A DNA stretch of 64,000 nt, taken from Cylicocyclus nassatus (lineage: Eukaryota > Nematoda > Chromadorea > Rhabditida > Strongylidae). The notes under the pieces were generated by a model. The model ran no database searches, was not told where the DNA came from, and saw only the letters and a program-made list of their open reading frames with translations. This document shows positions 24,200 to 34,888 of this stretch, one piece after another; the first letter of the stretch is position 1; every line of letters starts with the position of its first letter. The stretch is taken from the NCBI GenBank assembly GCA_958299035.1, contig CATQJL010000305.1:64871618-64935617 (forward strand), read 5' to 3'. A program made the translations under genes and the position numbers.

Positions 24200-24620
24200 A
24201 AGTCGTTTTGCTATTGTAGCAGACTTGAGCTACTTTTTGATAGAGCACAAGCTCTAAAAATATATTCACCAAAGTCGTAGTAAAGTTTGGAATCAAAAAT
24301 CGAAAAAAAAATTACCTGAAAACCTAAAAGGCTCCGAGGTCGTGTGCAGAAGATACATAGCACAATAGTATTCATAAACGCGATTGTTATTTTTTGCGCA
24401 AAGAAGTCAAAAAACTATAGTCTAAATATGGCAAACTCCGCCCGCAGCTTCTCCCAGATGCATGATTGTATATTGTAAACCTTAGTAAATATAACCGTAG
24501 AATTTTATATTATTTCTGTTGCTCTACTAATTGAGAGGTAGTAAGTTAAGCACTGAAAATTTGAAAAAAAAACCGGAATTTTCGGTATAAAAGTATAACT
24601 ATGTGCTGTATGATGACCGA
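24200..24620. repeat. dispersed repeat family R, copy 2
   Basis: Motif order matches 11130-11620: AGAGCACAAGCTCTA, AAAGTTTGGAATCAAAAATCG, CACAATAGTATTCATAAACGCG, AACTCCGCCC, TGCTGTATGATGACCGA. Located just upstream of the grl B promoter block. Confidence 0.4.
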
Positions 24621-24805
24621 GTTGCGGATCCGTAAGAATTTTCTTGAAGGTGATCCGATATTTTAGAATATTGAAAAGCTTTTTAGTTCTGGAACAAATC
24701 AATGGTTTCATTGCCATCTCCTGCCTCAAAATTTTAAACAAAAAACTATAAGAATTTTAATACTCGTCACTCAAAGGTCCGCGTTTCTCTCACTATAATA
24801 TTTGA

Positions 24806-25075
24806 GGTTGCGATGAACTCAAATGTGAAACCATGCGGGCTCAATTATGGCAAACATAGAGCGACTGCGCACCTCATCTGAATAGGGAAGACATAATTTC
24901 TAAACCCGTAATAGTCGACCTGAATTTCGCTTTCACATCGCACTGTCATTACGTACATTACGGTATAGAACGTGTGAAACGCCCCCATTTCGTCGCTATA
25001 AATAATTGCAGCAATCGAGTAGAGTCATTTCTTTTGTCCAATCCATGATTTGTTCAAGCTTGTGCCTTGACTATG
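24806..25075 (+). promoter_or_regulatory. conserved upstream block with TATA box, grl gene B
   Basis: Counterpart of 18591-18850. TATAAATA at 24997-25004 lies about 390 bp before the ATG. The words ATTACGTAC, TTACGGTAT, CGCCCCCAT and GCAATCGAGTAGAG keep the same order and spacing as in unit 1. Confidence 0.55.
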
Positions 25076-25388
25076 TCTACCTCTATCTTCTCCGGGTTTC
25101 CTTTGGCTCTTTGTAAAATCCAAAGTTTTGAAGTGAGAAAGGGATTTTGTGAGGTCGGCAGGATTTTTGCACTTATGAGCAGATGGAGCATTTTCGAAGT
25201 TTTGATCTAGTGTGGTACAAGTGTCTGGGTTGATAATCCGATGCTAAGCGTTATGGTACTTTAGCATCAATCATTGCTGCGAGAAACTTTTTTAACGTGC
25301 TAAATCCTTTTGTAAATTAATTTGCGGCTTTCTCGCGATAAAGTCATGCTTCTCTACCTTTCTACCGTAATATGCAACATCTTCAGCT

Positions 25389-25922
25389 ATGGCCTATTCT
25401 TCTCTTATCTGTCTTGTCACCATCGCATTCTTCGTAACTCCTACTTGTGCTCTGTTTTTCGGAGGAGGAGGAGGTGGTGGTGGAGGCGGCGGATGCTGTG
25501 GTGGATGTGGTGGAAGGAAAAAGAGGTATGTACTTATAGTTTTCTACATCATATTGAAATGAGCAAATTTGGCCAAAGATAAGTATAATGATTACTCATA
25601 ATAGATCGATCGAAGACCAGAAAGAATACCGTTTCTACGCCGAGCATAGCGACAAATTGTGCAATAACCCCGAGCTAAAGCGAGTCATCCGCAAAGTTCG
25701 TCTTCTCTTTCAAAAAAAGTTTTTCTTCAAAGGTACCTTTTCCAGTACATGAGCACGGATCCCACAACTTCAAAAGCCAACTTGGTGAACGCCTTGATTC
25801 CCGAGGGTGATCAGTTCTTCGTTGTTTGCGTCACTGGCGACTCTACCTATTCAGCGCCAAGAACATCGACTTTCTGCTCACACACTTCCGAGAATCATAC
25901 TTGCTATGTATTCGGTATCTAA
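25389..25922 (+). CDS. ground-like domain protein B (grl family)
   Basis: Paralogue of 19214-19730; predicted 134-aa secreted protein. Exons 25389-25525, 25605-25695, 25746-25922. Signal peptide MAYSSLICLVTIAFFVTPTC, then a longer Gly run with CCGGCGG and RKKR, then the ground-like domain (LCNNPELKRVIRK, QFFVVCVTGDSTYS, CSHTSENHTCYVFGI). Exons 2 and 3 match gene A at almost every residue, while the glycine linker has grown by three residues. Intron positions and phases are identical in the two genes. The donor of intron 2 is GTTCGT, weaker than usual. The ATG follows an acceptor-like CTTCAG by 2 nt, suggesting trans-splicing. A recent tandem duplicate under apparent purifying selection. Confidence 0.88.
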
Positions 25923-26400
25923 GCTTAAATTTTTTGTATTTTGAATTTGTACTCCCAAGTCCATTTGATTGTACTTAGAGCGATGTAGTTCATCACTGCT
26001 TACCTCACTTCTTAGTTCGACAGATGGAATCGTTTCATGAAGCCCCAATTTTCATTTTTCTGAAAATCTTGTCAGATATGCCTGAGTCAGCTGTATTTAA
26101 TATGCTTGATGCGCATTGTACACCATGCGCACTACTTAACGAACTCCTAAGACTGCCCATCTCCAATGATGTCTTCTTGTTTTTTTGCCTGTTTTGGTTT
26201 AATTGGATAATTGTAATTGATATTCACTTTTATATTTTCTTCCAACCTGTCAGTGTCATTGTACTGCGATAAATAGAGCGAAATCGCACATCGTTGCATC
26301 GAATTTGTAAAAATGAGCAAAAAAGCAAAAGCGTTATTGAGACTAACCAACAATTGCCTAAGCTGGGGATTCCAGTGCACATTAGAACATAGGAAAACTT

Positions 26401-27814
26401 TAAGCGCAACTCTAGGACTTTGGAAATTCTAGACCCCCTATAAATTCAAGTTGTGAATGGAGCGGTTCAAAAACCATACATAGTAAACAAGAAGATGATC
26501 TTCCCACACATCAACATCTCATCCGTACAATGCGCATTTTCAGACTTTGTGGTCCTAATTCGCGTCATTGGGACATATCAGCACTTCATAAAAAGATCTC
26601 TTGTTCCATCTAATACAATTAAGTGTCAGAGACTAGACGAGGCTATTCTCTCTATAAGCAACTAAGTGTGGGAGGCAGCTGTCAGAAATTGCAATCTTAC
26701 ACAGAGTAATCAACAAAGAACATAACCGAAAAATAACAACTTTTATAATGATGCTTCCGAGGTAAGTTCAGAACATAGGTATAACCTTTTCAAATTGTGT
26801 TTTTGTCCGCGGTAGAACAGTAGCCAGAACTGTATGACTCAAAGTATGTTTATCGCAGTGACAGCAAAAGCGAGCAGAAAAGCGTTTTGCAACTGGTTTC
26901 ATAACTTCACTCTCTTTGGATGTGGCGCACTCAAGCTTTGGAATTATGTAGAAGGCAATGTGAGCTACAAGTGAGCACAAATTGTCTAATTTTGAACACG
27001 AAACAGAAAAGTTTCAGGCGTTTTTCGAAAACTAGTGAAATTTGAGAATTTTTGGGATTTCAAGCTAAAATGAAGCCTTTGGCAGCCTAGACCATGCGCA
27101 GTAATCCGAATTCGCCTACAAATTATTGCTTGAGGTTGACTCTTTTGGCCAATTAAGAAAGAAACAAAATTTAAGGGCATGCCGAGATTTGGCGTCCTCA
27201 TAAAGTCGAAAGAGTCGATGTACGCAAGAGCTGCTGAGACGACCGTCAATGACTAAAGAGTTCGAAGCTCAAATTCCGCCGAGACTTTACATAGTAAGGT
27301 TATTTGACCTGCCAAACTCAAATATCACATTCATTTGTTGAATCAACGCCTTTCTCCTTGTTTAGGGTGAGACCCCATATCGTACACCTACAGTAATCCT
27401 ACAAAAAAGCCCTTATCACGCAATTTCACTATTGTTTTCGTGATCAGCATGTTGGATAACACCCCTATGCCATGTTTCAGCCAAATCCGTCAAACTTTGA
27501 ATTTTTCCCCTTCATACCATGCACCTACCGTAACCCTCACTGTGACGTCAGATTTTGGTAGGACAGCAGCTGCGCTTGCAGCTTACGTAATAACCAACGC
27601 AGTGGCAAAATTTGAGTGCGCCATGTTGAGTAAGAGGGAAGTTATGAAACCAGTTGCATAACTTAGTTTCCAACCTAATAAAAGGCTTACATGAAAAACT
27701 ATCTAATAATAATCTCATAAATTTGTTGATATGACTTGAGATATGTTTTGTAACTACAACTCAGGAGTGCAACGACAGGCAGGTTCGTTCGATGTAGCCT
27801 GGCGAAGACTAATA
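26401..27814. other. gene-free stretch with an inverted repeat
   Basis: Arms of about 50 bp at 26889-26937 and 27609-27661 pair (TTTGCAACTGGTTTCATAACTT with its complement; GGCGCACTCAA with TTGAGTGCGCC). They may bound a decayed foldback element of about 770 bp. No gene seen. Confidence 0.4.
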
Positions 27815-28729
27815 TTAGGTTGTAAAGAAAGTTTTCGGGCACTTGCGAAATTTTTTTTAAATCGCTGTAGCTTCAAGCAGATCGACTCTTTTTTGAAGCT
27901 ACAAACTTCATTGCAAAGACAATTTTGTCCTCAACATATACTTTTCTTGCTGGCTTTTCAGCACCTCACTGCGGTCCATCAGCATGCACGTAAGGGAAAA
28001 AGGTCGTCGCGAAAAGTGGCCTGTTTGTGCAAGATTATCTCGGGCACGCTGAAAGCTGCAGAGCTCAAATGCTGTAGTTGTATAGAAGTCTGCTGGGGCT
28101 GTTACAGGGACCGTTCAGATTTTTGCAGGACCACCTGCAAAAAAGTTTTTTCCGGAATGTTTGAAAAATCGACCATTTTTTGCCCCTAAAAATGCACCAA
28201 TCGAGTAAGTTACATTGAAGTCTTTTCGTTCTGCATAGGGTGAGCCAAATCTTTGATTACTGCGAACATTGTTGGGGTAATGCTTCACACATCTTTTGCA
28301 CCCATCGTCCAAGCGTGACGATTCCCGCAGAAGCGACGCCAGCTGCGAAAACAGTTGTAGTCAGAGGCAATTATGACCGCTTTATTTTCTAAGCGCAAAT
28401 CGCAAAACTCGAGTGCAGTTACGGGTCAGAAGTTAACAGTCTTCTCAATCAGATCACCCATGAATTAGACGAATTTCTTTGAACTGCGCATTGAATTGGC
28501 TGTAAAAAGAAAAATTGTAAAATTTTTATGGTTGGAAAGATTTTCCTTTTTGATGTGCAGATCAGACACATCTTGGCATCCATAAAAATCAGAAGCCGTA
28601 TTGAAAACTTTAGGCTTCCCTCTACTGAACAGTATTTAGAACTTGGTGTCAAAATCCGACCGGGCGCCGAAAAAATGCTTTTGAAAATGAAATTTCCAAA
28701 AGTGCCAGGGAACTTTCTTTACAACCTAA
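27815..28729. mobile_element. TA-flanked mariner-type element, 915 bp
   Basis: Left end TA-TTAGGTTGTAAAGAAAGTTT, right end AACTTTCTTTACAACCTAA-TA. Inverted termini pair over about 20 bp and further inward (GGGCACTT with AAGTGCC). A 148-codon open frame starts just outside and covers the left half, but no transposase motif was recognised, so coding is unproven. Confidence 0.65.
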
Positions 28730-29837
28730 TACTAAGCTTAGAACAATAAGGAGAACTCTAAGCAGTTCTTTGCTTGAAAAATATTTCTTGCTTCATGCCC
28801 CGTATTTACTTTTTCCTTCTCGGTTGTGCGCTATCTATACGTATAAAACCACGTAAATAACGGACGTTTTGACTCTAATGGTAGACCTTCAGTTCGACAC
28901 ATTGAATTACTGGATAATAGAAAATTACCTTTTGCTTCTACTGCCTGTCGAAGCTCGCGCGATGCAAACCACTCCTTGCAGCAAGAAAGTCATTAGCGCT
29001 GGTCATCGCAGTTATAGGGCGAGGGCCGGCTAGTACATTCGCCCTCGGACTTCTACGGGGACTTTGCCAAGCTGAGGTGTATACATAACCGAGGAGGGGA
29101 ATCTTCAAAATAACGCTGATCATCGTTGATAGCCACAACAGCGAACAGAAAGTTACTAACTTTTCAAAAAAGGCGGGAACTTTCAGTCATTATATATGAT
29201 GTCGGATATAGGATGTCAATAAAATAGACTACGTACAATCCTTAATAACTCCCTCGAATGAACAGCTTTCGCAAACCTTCAGGCTCATTTGGGCAAAATT
29301 TACTTAGGCGCGGTGAAACTTCGAGCAGGGTTTGGATCCACTGACGGCCATATTGAAACCAAATGACTGAAAATTCTTGCAATAGGCTGATCATGCTGCC
29401 AATTTCGAAAATAAAATTTCCATTACCATGTCTTTATCAAAAATTTATGCCAGGTGAACAGCACAGCTATTTTTTCAATTTTTTCAAAAAATTTGGTTGC
29501 ACTATGTTTGTTTAAAGGGCCCAACAATCTTGTTCAAAGCTAAATATCAAAATATGCGTGCTCAAAAACCTTGCTGAAGTAAGATTTAAAACAGCTTTTC
29601 TTTGGTAAGTCCTTCCTTGCATTCCTTAGGCTATTAGGGTCCTTAAATTTTGGATAATCAGGCAAAACAAAGTAGAAACGATGTAGTGGAGACTTTGAAG
29701 AAGAAATTTCATGTCGATAAGTCTGAAGTGTCTGCATATCTTTATCCCCGAAGTTTTATATAGAGGAGGGGCAACAGAGATTCTTTGCGTGGAGAGGCGT
29801 GACATCATCTACACAATCCGAAGAACCTATGCGTTGA
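28730..29837. other. no features recognised
   Basis: About 1.1 kb without a convincing frame, RNA gene or repeat structure. Confidence 0.3.
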
Positions 29838-30304
29838 AGGCAGTGTCCAGGCAAATTTGGGCACATCGGTTTTTTGCCTGAAAACTGTCGAGGAGGCTCT
29901 AGCTAAGACACTGCCCAACGGCAGCGCAAATAATTCATTCATGGCTGAGAAATCCATCCACAAACACTTCGCTGCTGCGCCGTGACCGTCACACTTATTG
30001 GTCCCAGCGCGAACGCACTGTTAAAGTGAGCGAAGTCGTTTTTGGGTTGCGCTCGGCGCAGGCGCGGGGTTTTGGGTTGAGCTAGAGAGTCCGCGGCGTA
30101 CGGGCGTAGTGACGTCCGCTCGGTACGTTTCATCATAGGATTGTACGCCGCGTACGCCACGCAGTCTGGCCCAAACCTTTCGGGGACGGATTTCTAGCCG
30201 TGATTGAACAATTTGCGCTGCCCCTTAAGCACTGCCTCAGTTAGGACCCCCTCATCAATTTTCAGGCGAAAGAGCCATGCGATCATATGTGCCTGGACAC
30301 GCCT
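29838..30304. mobile_element. TTAA-flanked TIR element, 467 bp
   Basis: Left end TTGA-AGGCAGTGTCCAGGC (one change in TTAA), right end GCCTGGACACGCCT-TTAA. Same inverted ends as 9488-9764 and 39551-39908. The interior is GC-rich (GCGCGGGGTTTTGGG, CGGCGTACGGGCG). No transposase frame. Confidence 0.6.
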
Positions 30305-32202
30305 TTAAGAAAGTTATCCCGGTTTTATAACTCCGAAACCTCAAGGAAAAGGATCTTTTAAGGTTTCGGTTTAGTTTCAGGTTTCAGGCAGGAAAACTTC
30401 TATAGGTATGATCTGATTATCTTCTGCGTATCTATAAGGCTAATTTGAAGTTTGAAAATTTCACACTTACAAATATAATAATCGCTTATGCAATTTTTAA
30501 CTCACATGGAACTTTCAAAGATTTCGCCTTTCTGCATTAAAGTCTCTATCCAGGTGCGTAAGTCACGCATCGCTATGCACTTACTCACCGCGGCAGATAA
30601 ATTAACGGAAAACAATCAAAAACTCCACGAAATTCGTAATAGTTGTTGGAGGTATGATCTGATTATCTTCTGCGTATTTTATGAGCCGTAACCGACAAAT
30701 ACTTTATTGGTTAACATTACGGCAAATCGCCTTCTTCATATACTGAAATGGATAATACGATCTGCAATCCATTCGACAACGTCTCTGCAACAATGTAAGC
30801 AATGTCAAGACATAGGTTCGATCATAGCTCAGCTGACAGCAGATAGCCATACGCTCACCTTTTGAGCTACGCTGACGAGCTTTTTGACGCGAGAGCCAAG
30901 ATGATTGTTGACCGCTTAGGGCACCACTATGATCTGATTTCCAAAATGCTTAGAAACATGAGGCGTAGAGGCACGATTTCACTACAATTTTTCCAAACTC
31001 TTATAGTAGGAGAAACTTGACCGCCGAGAATGTCGAAGACATTATCGAACATAAAAACTTTTCGGATTTACTTTCTCAAAGTATGATGGAAAAAGAAGTT
31101 ATCAAACACATGACGAAAAAATTGAAATGTAAAGCAATTTAGGGGAATTGCGGCGTAATGATCGGTGCGAAACCGCCGCAGAGAAGTAAACTTGTCTGAA
31201 TTGTTTCTGTGGTTGTAAAATAATGTGACACTCTGAAATATATTTGCAGCTTTTTTGAGAAAAACAGATTACTAAACGCTCAAATTCTGGTAAATGTTAG
31301 AATGTCTGATACATCTTTGTAGGATAACTTATACAGGGCCATCTGCATGTGTAGTATTTAGCGGCTAATCACTTCGAGCAATGGTAAATTCAAAGCAGTA
31401 TCTTCGCAGTAAATCAAGTGTGACTACGCAAGGTAGCAGTGCTACTCTGGGGAAGGGACTGTGGCCAGACCAACGACAGCTTTGTAGTACTAAATCAGAC
31501 ACATAAAGCAGTTTCAAGTCAGGAGATAGTTTTTATTTGTTTTTTTTTGCATATGAAATCAAAGTTTTTGGTCCTCATCTTGAGTTGCTGCATGGACTCT
31601 GGAAGGATAGCAGTGGCGTGTTGCCAGCGAAAGGCGAAGGTCACTTATATATTTGATAATTTAGTTGCCGCCTAATTATAGAAGATCAAAACAAAAAAAA
31701 TTAGAATGTAGAAAAAACCAAGCTGTCTCATTAGTTTTTGACCACTTAATGAAACATTCATTATTCTCTTATACTACTGTTGTGGTGAGTGCAAGCCGTT
31801 GATTTCATCAGCGTAATGACTTTGAAAAACAAAGTACACAGAATGATCTGAGGACTAGAGAATTACTTTGTATAGACTCGTGGTAAGGTGGTAATTGCGC
31901 TCAAGACGAAATTTCCATTTCTTTGATCGAAAATGCTAAGCCTGACTACTGAAGTCGTATCACTGCGAATTTTCTGGTGTATTAACCAAATCCTGTAATT
32001 ACTTATGGATCACCTTGGGTTTCCAAAAGTACACTTTGTGGAAAACACTTGTGAGAGGACACTTGCGCACAAGGATTCAGCAATCAAAAAAGTTATCGCT
32101 GCTTTGCATGTCTGGCAGTTTACTGAGCATCCACTTTATTGTATCGGCTACTTAAGCACGTGTATATACTGTGTAGCCTCACACACTGTCGATAGGATGA
32201 TG
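30305..32202. other. gene-poor stretch; one exon candidate and a short direct repeat
   Basis: The 27-bp text starting GGTATGATCTGATTATCTTC occurs at about 30404 and again at about 30651. The second copy would be the donor of a possible exon 30560-30651 (+), preceded by CTCTATCCAG and reading VRKSRIAMHLLTAADKL and onward. Neither neighbouring exons nor a family could be found. Otherwise nothing firm. Confidence 0.2.
30803..30879 (-). tRNA. tRNA-like fragment (pseudogene)
   Basis: On the minus strand the sequence TAGCTCAAAAGGTGAGCG fits a tRNA A box and D arm, and GATCGAACC about 35 nt later resembles a B box, but the T stem does not pair. Treated as a decayed tRNA or SINE piece. Confidence 0.25.
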
Positions 32203-33162
32203 TTAGGTTAATGCATAATTTCTGCACCAAAATAGGTACAAACCGCAACAGTTCGGAACAATCCTATATCCCAAATAAGTTTCGACATATCATTAGATAG
32301 CGCAAACCTAGCTCTACAAGAAAGTGCTCAAATTTCTGCACCAGCTTTGATCCACGCGAAGTTTTGAGCCAAAAACTGAAAAAAACCATGCGTCCGAAAA
32401 CCTTAAGACAGATCTTGAAAAAATTGTAACTTCGTTCAAAAAGCTCACACAAATTTTTTCTTGCTCACGCGTAGACATTCCACGTAAGACATTCATCTAT
32501 GCAGTTGCTGTGTTTTTCCTCAGCCAGACGATGAGAAAAAGAAGTTTTTCATGTTTTTGCCAAATTAGTACTGAGATGTTCTAGCACTGTCAGTTGTATA
32601 GTACATGCCGTTAGCAGTGAAACTTTACATTTTCAGCCTTCTAGAACTGTTAGTTCACGAGAAATGACGAATCTAGCTCTCTTCATCCGAATTTTTCCTG
32701 CCTAATTGTCAAGATTCGATATTTCTCGTAAACCAGCAGCTGTAAAGAGCTGAAAATTCACACTCACGCTTCTTCTATAGTATACAACATTCAGTGCTAG
32801 AACATCTCAGCATTGTTTTGGAAAAAACATGAAAAACTTCGTTTTCTCAATTTCTAGCTGAGAGAAAAATAATTGCAGAGAGAAATGTCTTATACGAAAC
32901 GACAATGCATGAGCATGTTAGGAATTTTGGAGGCTTTTTCTGAACGGACTGCTTTACCTTTGGTTTCTTGGGGCACTTGGATCCTTTTCGTTTTTGGCTT
33001 CAATCTTCGCTTGGATCAAAGCTGTTGCAAATCTTTAAGCACTGTCTTGTAGAGCTAAGTTTGATCTATCTAATGATATATCGAATCCTCTTTGGGATAT
33101 AGATTATTCCGGTTTATTGCGCTCTGTACCTATTTTGGTGCAGGAATTATGAATCAACCTAA
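32203..33162. mobile_element. mariner-type foldback element, 960 bp
   Basis: Left end TTAGGTTAATGCATAATTTC, right end GAATTATGAATCAACCTAA-TA; the left flank is TG rather than TA. Long arms pair across a centre near 32690 (GATATCTCTAATG-type text, TGAGATGTTCTAGCACTG with CAGTGCTAGAACATCTCA, TGAAAATTCACACTCA region). Related in layout to 51804-53698. Confidence 0.65.
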
Positions 33163-34879
33163 TACATTTGCAAGGTGCACGGACATGATCCCTATCAAAT
33201 AATTGAGGTACTCACTCTCTCGCGGCCAGGAAATCAGCCTCGAAAAAAAGCATGCCCCGCGTACCAAGTCTATGCGAAGATCCGGCTTAATCGCTCTAAG
33301 CAGTTAAAGTGACCTTAAACTCATTTACAAGGACACTAACTGCGCAAGAGATTAGGGAGTAAGCTTGTTATAGAACATAAAAGTGACTTGCTAAACATAC
33401 CTGCTTTTAACCCCTTCACCATGGAGATTTTAGTACTGACATAAGAACTTTTTTCTATGCGACTCAGTTGTTGCTGCTCCTGGCGGACAAATCGTCTCCT
33501 CAATGTCATACAATGGGTCCGAAATGATTATAAATGCGAGCTTGTTCGCAAGTAAGTGTCTCGACAGTCCTCTACTATGAATTTTCACTTGCAGAAATAG
33601 ATGGATAGCTGTGAATTGCCTCAAAACCTGTACAATGCTAAAAATTTGATGTTTTCCGAAATTATTGATTGGACGGACTTACATCAGTATACTTGCTTTT
33701 GACATCGCAGCTAATCGAATTTAGTGAATAACTATTTGAATGCATTATCTACGATTGGAGCACCTGCTACATTGGACTTAATCTGAACTTGAGAACATTT
33801 ACTTATTGATCACCATACTGTTCAACATGATGTGTTATCAATTTATCTTTTCTTGAAAACTTCTGGATAAAGGATGAAATTATTCCTCCATAATCTTCTC
33901 TCCATAAAACACATCGGCAAAATCACGCGATAGGTTGACAATTATGTTTTGCAAGTTAATTCCATATATCTTTGCCTCTTTGATAAGGACACTCAACTCT
34001 TGATATCATTTCAGTTGATGTGAGCTAACGCACACCCGTCCAGTTTTTTTATGACAGATGAAGAATTTACCACTTTCTAAGTGTTGAAAATCGACGTTTC
34101 AAGGTTTTGAAGCAAAATGATGCCGTCGGTTTGAACTAAAAACATGAAGCCGAAACTGTGTATACCAAAGCATGGCACACTGAGCTCAGCAAGATGCAGC
34201 TTATAGGAAAACGAGGTCTGGCGCGAAAAAGAAGCGAGGATTTATAAACTCTTACATCGTTTTTTTCAAACCATCGATTAATTTCAACATTGCAATGGTC
34301 TCTATGAGTAGAAAAGCCTCTTTGACTGTCATTTTATTCTATTACAACTTTTTTGCGTTTTACACTCAAATCAGGTCCATATAATTTGCAGTCAGTTGCA
34401 GATATAACGATTGTTTTGAATAAGGCTACCTTATCAATCCTGCTTTAATGCGCATCTTTATCACTCTCGCGTATTTTGTGTCATTTAAGGCAAGCTTCAA
34501 TCCTCCATATGATTCGGCCGGCAACTGAGACTTCAAGTGAGAGTGAAAGTGTACATATGCTAGCTCATTATGCAGTCATTCGCTATAGTCTTTGTTTGCA
34601 TGTCAAGGGCAAATAATACAAGAAAATTGTCAAAGTATAACTGCATTATGGCAATTTGCGCTCTACTCGAACCTCAAAACAGTGGATTTTCCCGACTCAC
34701 TTAGCAATAGAAAAGGCAAGAAAAGCACTCTTCAACTGTGTGGACATCACTCTGGACCGCACTATGCGCGAAACAGAGAACACCTGCGTTTGGCATAAGA
34801 CATTGAAAAAACAAATCGAACTTTTTGAATGACTTATAAAAATAAGAAGTAATGCCAGTTTAATTTTGAGTTTCTTGCA
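33163..34879. other. region upstream of the Srv-like gene; weak exon pair
   Basis: A possible terminal exon pair on the plus strand: about 33468-33551 after a pyrimidine-rich acceptor (TTTTTTCTATGCGACTCAG), reading VAAPGGQIVSSMSYNGSEM, then a 43-nt intron GTAAGTG...CACTTGCAG, then KIDG and a stop. No upstream exons or family were identified. The rest shows nothing defensible. Confidence 0.2.
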
Positions 34880-34888
34880 GATTCGAAA

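Larger units (their letters stand above)
22860..26400 (+). repeat. tandem segmental duplication, unit 2 (grl gene B)
   Basis: Partner of 17640-20060, enlarged by transposable elements at 23113-24140. Similarity continues past the gene: the 3' flanks share TTTTTTGTATTTTGA, ATTTGAT, GCTTACCTCA/GCCTATCTCA and a late TGTACTACGATAAATA / TGTACTGCGATAAATA. Confidence 0.65.

Noticed and set aside
27743..28189. 148-codon frame as a transposase
   Set aside because: It begins outside the terminal repeat of the element and shows no transposase motif that I can name.
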